Part shown: positions 62,989-64,000 of the stretch, in pieces
Position numbering within the stretch: position 1 is the stretch's first letter
Layout: each line of letters begins with the position of its first letter
Origin: Cupriavidus sp.
GTDB lineage: Bacteria > Pseudomonadota > Gammaproteobacteria > Burkholderiales > Burkholderiaceae
Assembly (NCBI GenBank): GCA_031180665.1
Contig: JAPSLP010000006.1
Span: 1-64,000, forward strand
DNA length: 64,000 nucleotides
Direction of reading: 5' to 3'
The notes under the pieces: model-generated
Seen by the model: the letters and a program-made list of their open reading frames with translations, nothing else
Databases searched by the model: none
What the model was told of the DNA's origin: nothing
Made by a program: the position numbers and the translations under genes

Positions 62989-63915
62989 ATGAACGAATTC
63001 CTACCTCAATTCACCCAGCAGCTGGTCAACGGCCTGACGCTGGGTGCGATCTATGCGCTGATCGCCATCGGCTACACGATGGTCTACGGCATCATCGGCA
63101 TGATCAATTTCGCCCACGGCGAGATCTACATGATCGGCGCCTATGTGGGCCTGGTGACGCTGACCGCCATCGGCGTGGCGGCCGGCTATCCGCTGCCGCT
63201 GGTGCTGGGCGCCGCGCTGCTGGTATCGGTGATCGTCACCGGCCTGTACGGCTTCGCGGTCGAGCGGGTCGCCTACCGGCCGCTGCGAGGCGGACCGCGG
63301 CTGGTGCCCCTGATCTCCGCGATCGGCATGTCGATCTTCCTGCAGAACTACGTGCAGATCGGCCAGGGCGCGCGCGACGTGTCGGTGCCGGTGCTGATCA
63401 GCGGCGCGCTCGAGCTCCAGATGGGCGGCGATTTCACGGTGACCGTGCCGTACTCGCGCCTGCTGATCGTCGGCGTGACGCTGGTGCTGATGATCGCGCT
63501 GACGCTGTTCATCGGCCACTCCCGCATGGGCCGCGCCTGCCGCGCTTGCGCCGAGGACATGCGCATGGCCAATCTGCTGGGCATCGATACCAACCGCGTG
63601 ATCTCGTTCACCTTCGTGCTGGGCGCGATGCTGGCCGCCGCGGGCGGCGTGCTGATCGGGCTGAGCATCGGCAAGCTGAACCCCTTCATCGGCTTCGTCG
63701 CCGGCATCAAGGCCTTCACGGCGGCGGTGCTGGGCGGCATCGGCAGCATTCCGGGCGCCATGCTCGGCGGCGTGCTGCTGGGGCTGGCCGAGACCTTCGC
63801 CTCGGGCTATATGCCGGCCGAATACAAGGACGTGGTTGCGTTCGGCCTGCTGGTGCTGATCCTGCTGTTCCGTCCCACCGGCCTGCTCGGCAAGCCGGAT
63901 GTGGAAAAAGTCTGA
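62989..63915 (+). CDS. livH: Branched-chain amino-acid ABC permease LivH
   Basis: 308-aa membrane permease with about eight helices. Family segments: LVNGLTLGAIYALIAIGYTMVYGIIGMINFAHGEIYMIGAYVGL, RVAYRPLRGGPRLVPLISAIGMSIFLQN, FIGHSRMGRACRACAEDMRMANLLGIDTNRVISFTFVLGAMLAAAGG, and IGSIPGAMLGGVLLGLAETF. With LivM it forms the translocation pore. The LivF/LivG ATPases are presumably past the window edge. ATG 62989 has weak spacing to a purine-rich site. Confidence 0.96.
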   Translation: MNEFLPQFTQQLVNGLTLGAIYALIAIGYTMVYGIIGMINFAHGEIYMIGAYVGLVTLTAIGVAAGYPLPLVLGAALLVSVIVTGLYGFAVERVAYRPLRGGPRLVPLISAIGMSIFLQNYVQIGQGARDVSVPVLISGALELQMGGDFTVTVPYSRLLIVGVTLVLMIALTLFIGHSRMGRACRACAEDMRMANLLGIDTNRVISFTFVLGAMLAAAGGVLIGLSIGKLNPFIGFVAGIKAFTAAVLGGIGSIPGAMLGGVLLGLAETFASGYMPAEYKDVVAFGLLVLILLFRPTGLLGKPDVEKV

Positions 63916-63925
63916 GGAGCGCGCC

Positions 63926-64000
63926 ATGAATTCCTCCATTTCGATGACGCAATCGCTGAAGAACGCCGTCTCCGCGGCGGTGCTGACCGCCATCCTGACG
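63926..64000 (+). CDS. livM: Start of LivM permease gene
   Basis: The first 25 codons (MNSSISMTQSLKNAVSAAVLTAILT) of the next permease, 10 bp after livH with GAGGAG before ATG 63926. The hydrophobic start and position after livH point to LivM. The frame is cut by the window edge. Confidence 0.75.
   Translation, partial: MNSSISMTQSLKNAVSAAVLTAILT

Overview
The window is high-GC DNA packed with genes. The gene content points to a Burkholderiales betaproteobacterium, most like Cupriavidus or the Bordetella/Achromobacter group. The reasons are four Bug (TctC-type) periplasmic binding proteins without membrane partners, many LysR and IclR regulators, CaiB/BaiF CoA-transferases, an AcoR-type activator and a lutA-lutC-lutB plus lldP lactate locus. 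No rRNA, tRNA, CRISPR array, insertion sequence or prophage was found. The genus is inferred only.

Layout. 1-8093: a 2-oxoacid/acetoin-type dehydrogenase operon (E1 alpha, E1 beta, a free lipoyl domain, an E2 that is only a catalytic domain, and its own lipoate ligase), then a two-subunit gluconate-2-dehydrogenase-like GMC enzyme and an AcoR-like sigma-54 activator. 8209-20118: hisN-like phosphatase, IclR, a small unknown gene, PilZ protein, thpR, the ogt and ada-alkA alkylation-repair pair, two LysR genes with a VOC protein and an SDR, a LexA-boxed unknown gene, a MarR-like gene and a possible degenerate IrrE-like protein. 20147-29705: acyl-CoA dehydrogenase/LysR pair, galactarate catabolism (LacI regulator with two operators, enolase-superfamily dehydratase, Bug, GarD), then eutBC. 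30060-36087: lldR, lutACB and lldP for L-lactate use, with a recognisable LldR operator. 36782-44410: M24 peptidase, Bug and TetR with a 26-bp palindrome; DUF1428; then CaiB, Bug and AidB-like acyl-CoA dehydrogenase.

44530-54034 is the most interesting part. It is a tight five-gene minus-strand operon that looks like a conflict or programmed-death system. In transcription order it encodes a muramidase-like protein without a signal peptide, a CHAT-protease/SIR2-like fusion, a 1251-aa nSTAND1 NTPase with a membrane segment and WD40 propeller, a serine alpha/beta hydrolase, and a gingipain/caspase-fold cysteine protease. A NTPase sensor hub plus several potentially toxic enzymes is the logic of STAND-based immunity, but the role here is inferred.

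54430-64000: another Bug, a DnaJ-like protein, LysR, an enoyl-CoA hydratase/cysteine-dioxygenase-like cupin/CaiB operon, IclR, and the start of a branched-chain amino-acid type ABC transporter (livK, terminator, livH, start of livM).

The DNA also carries two dispersed hairpin repeat families and an unusual number of short in-phase tandem repeats (6- and 12-bp units) that extend or link proteins (LutA, LutC, CaiB).
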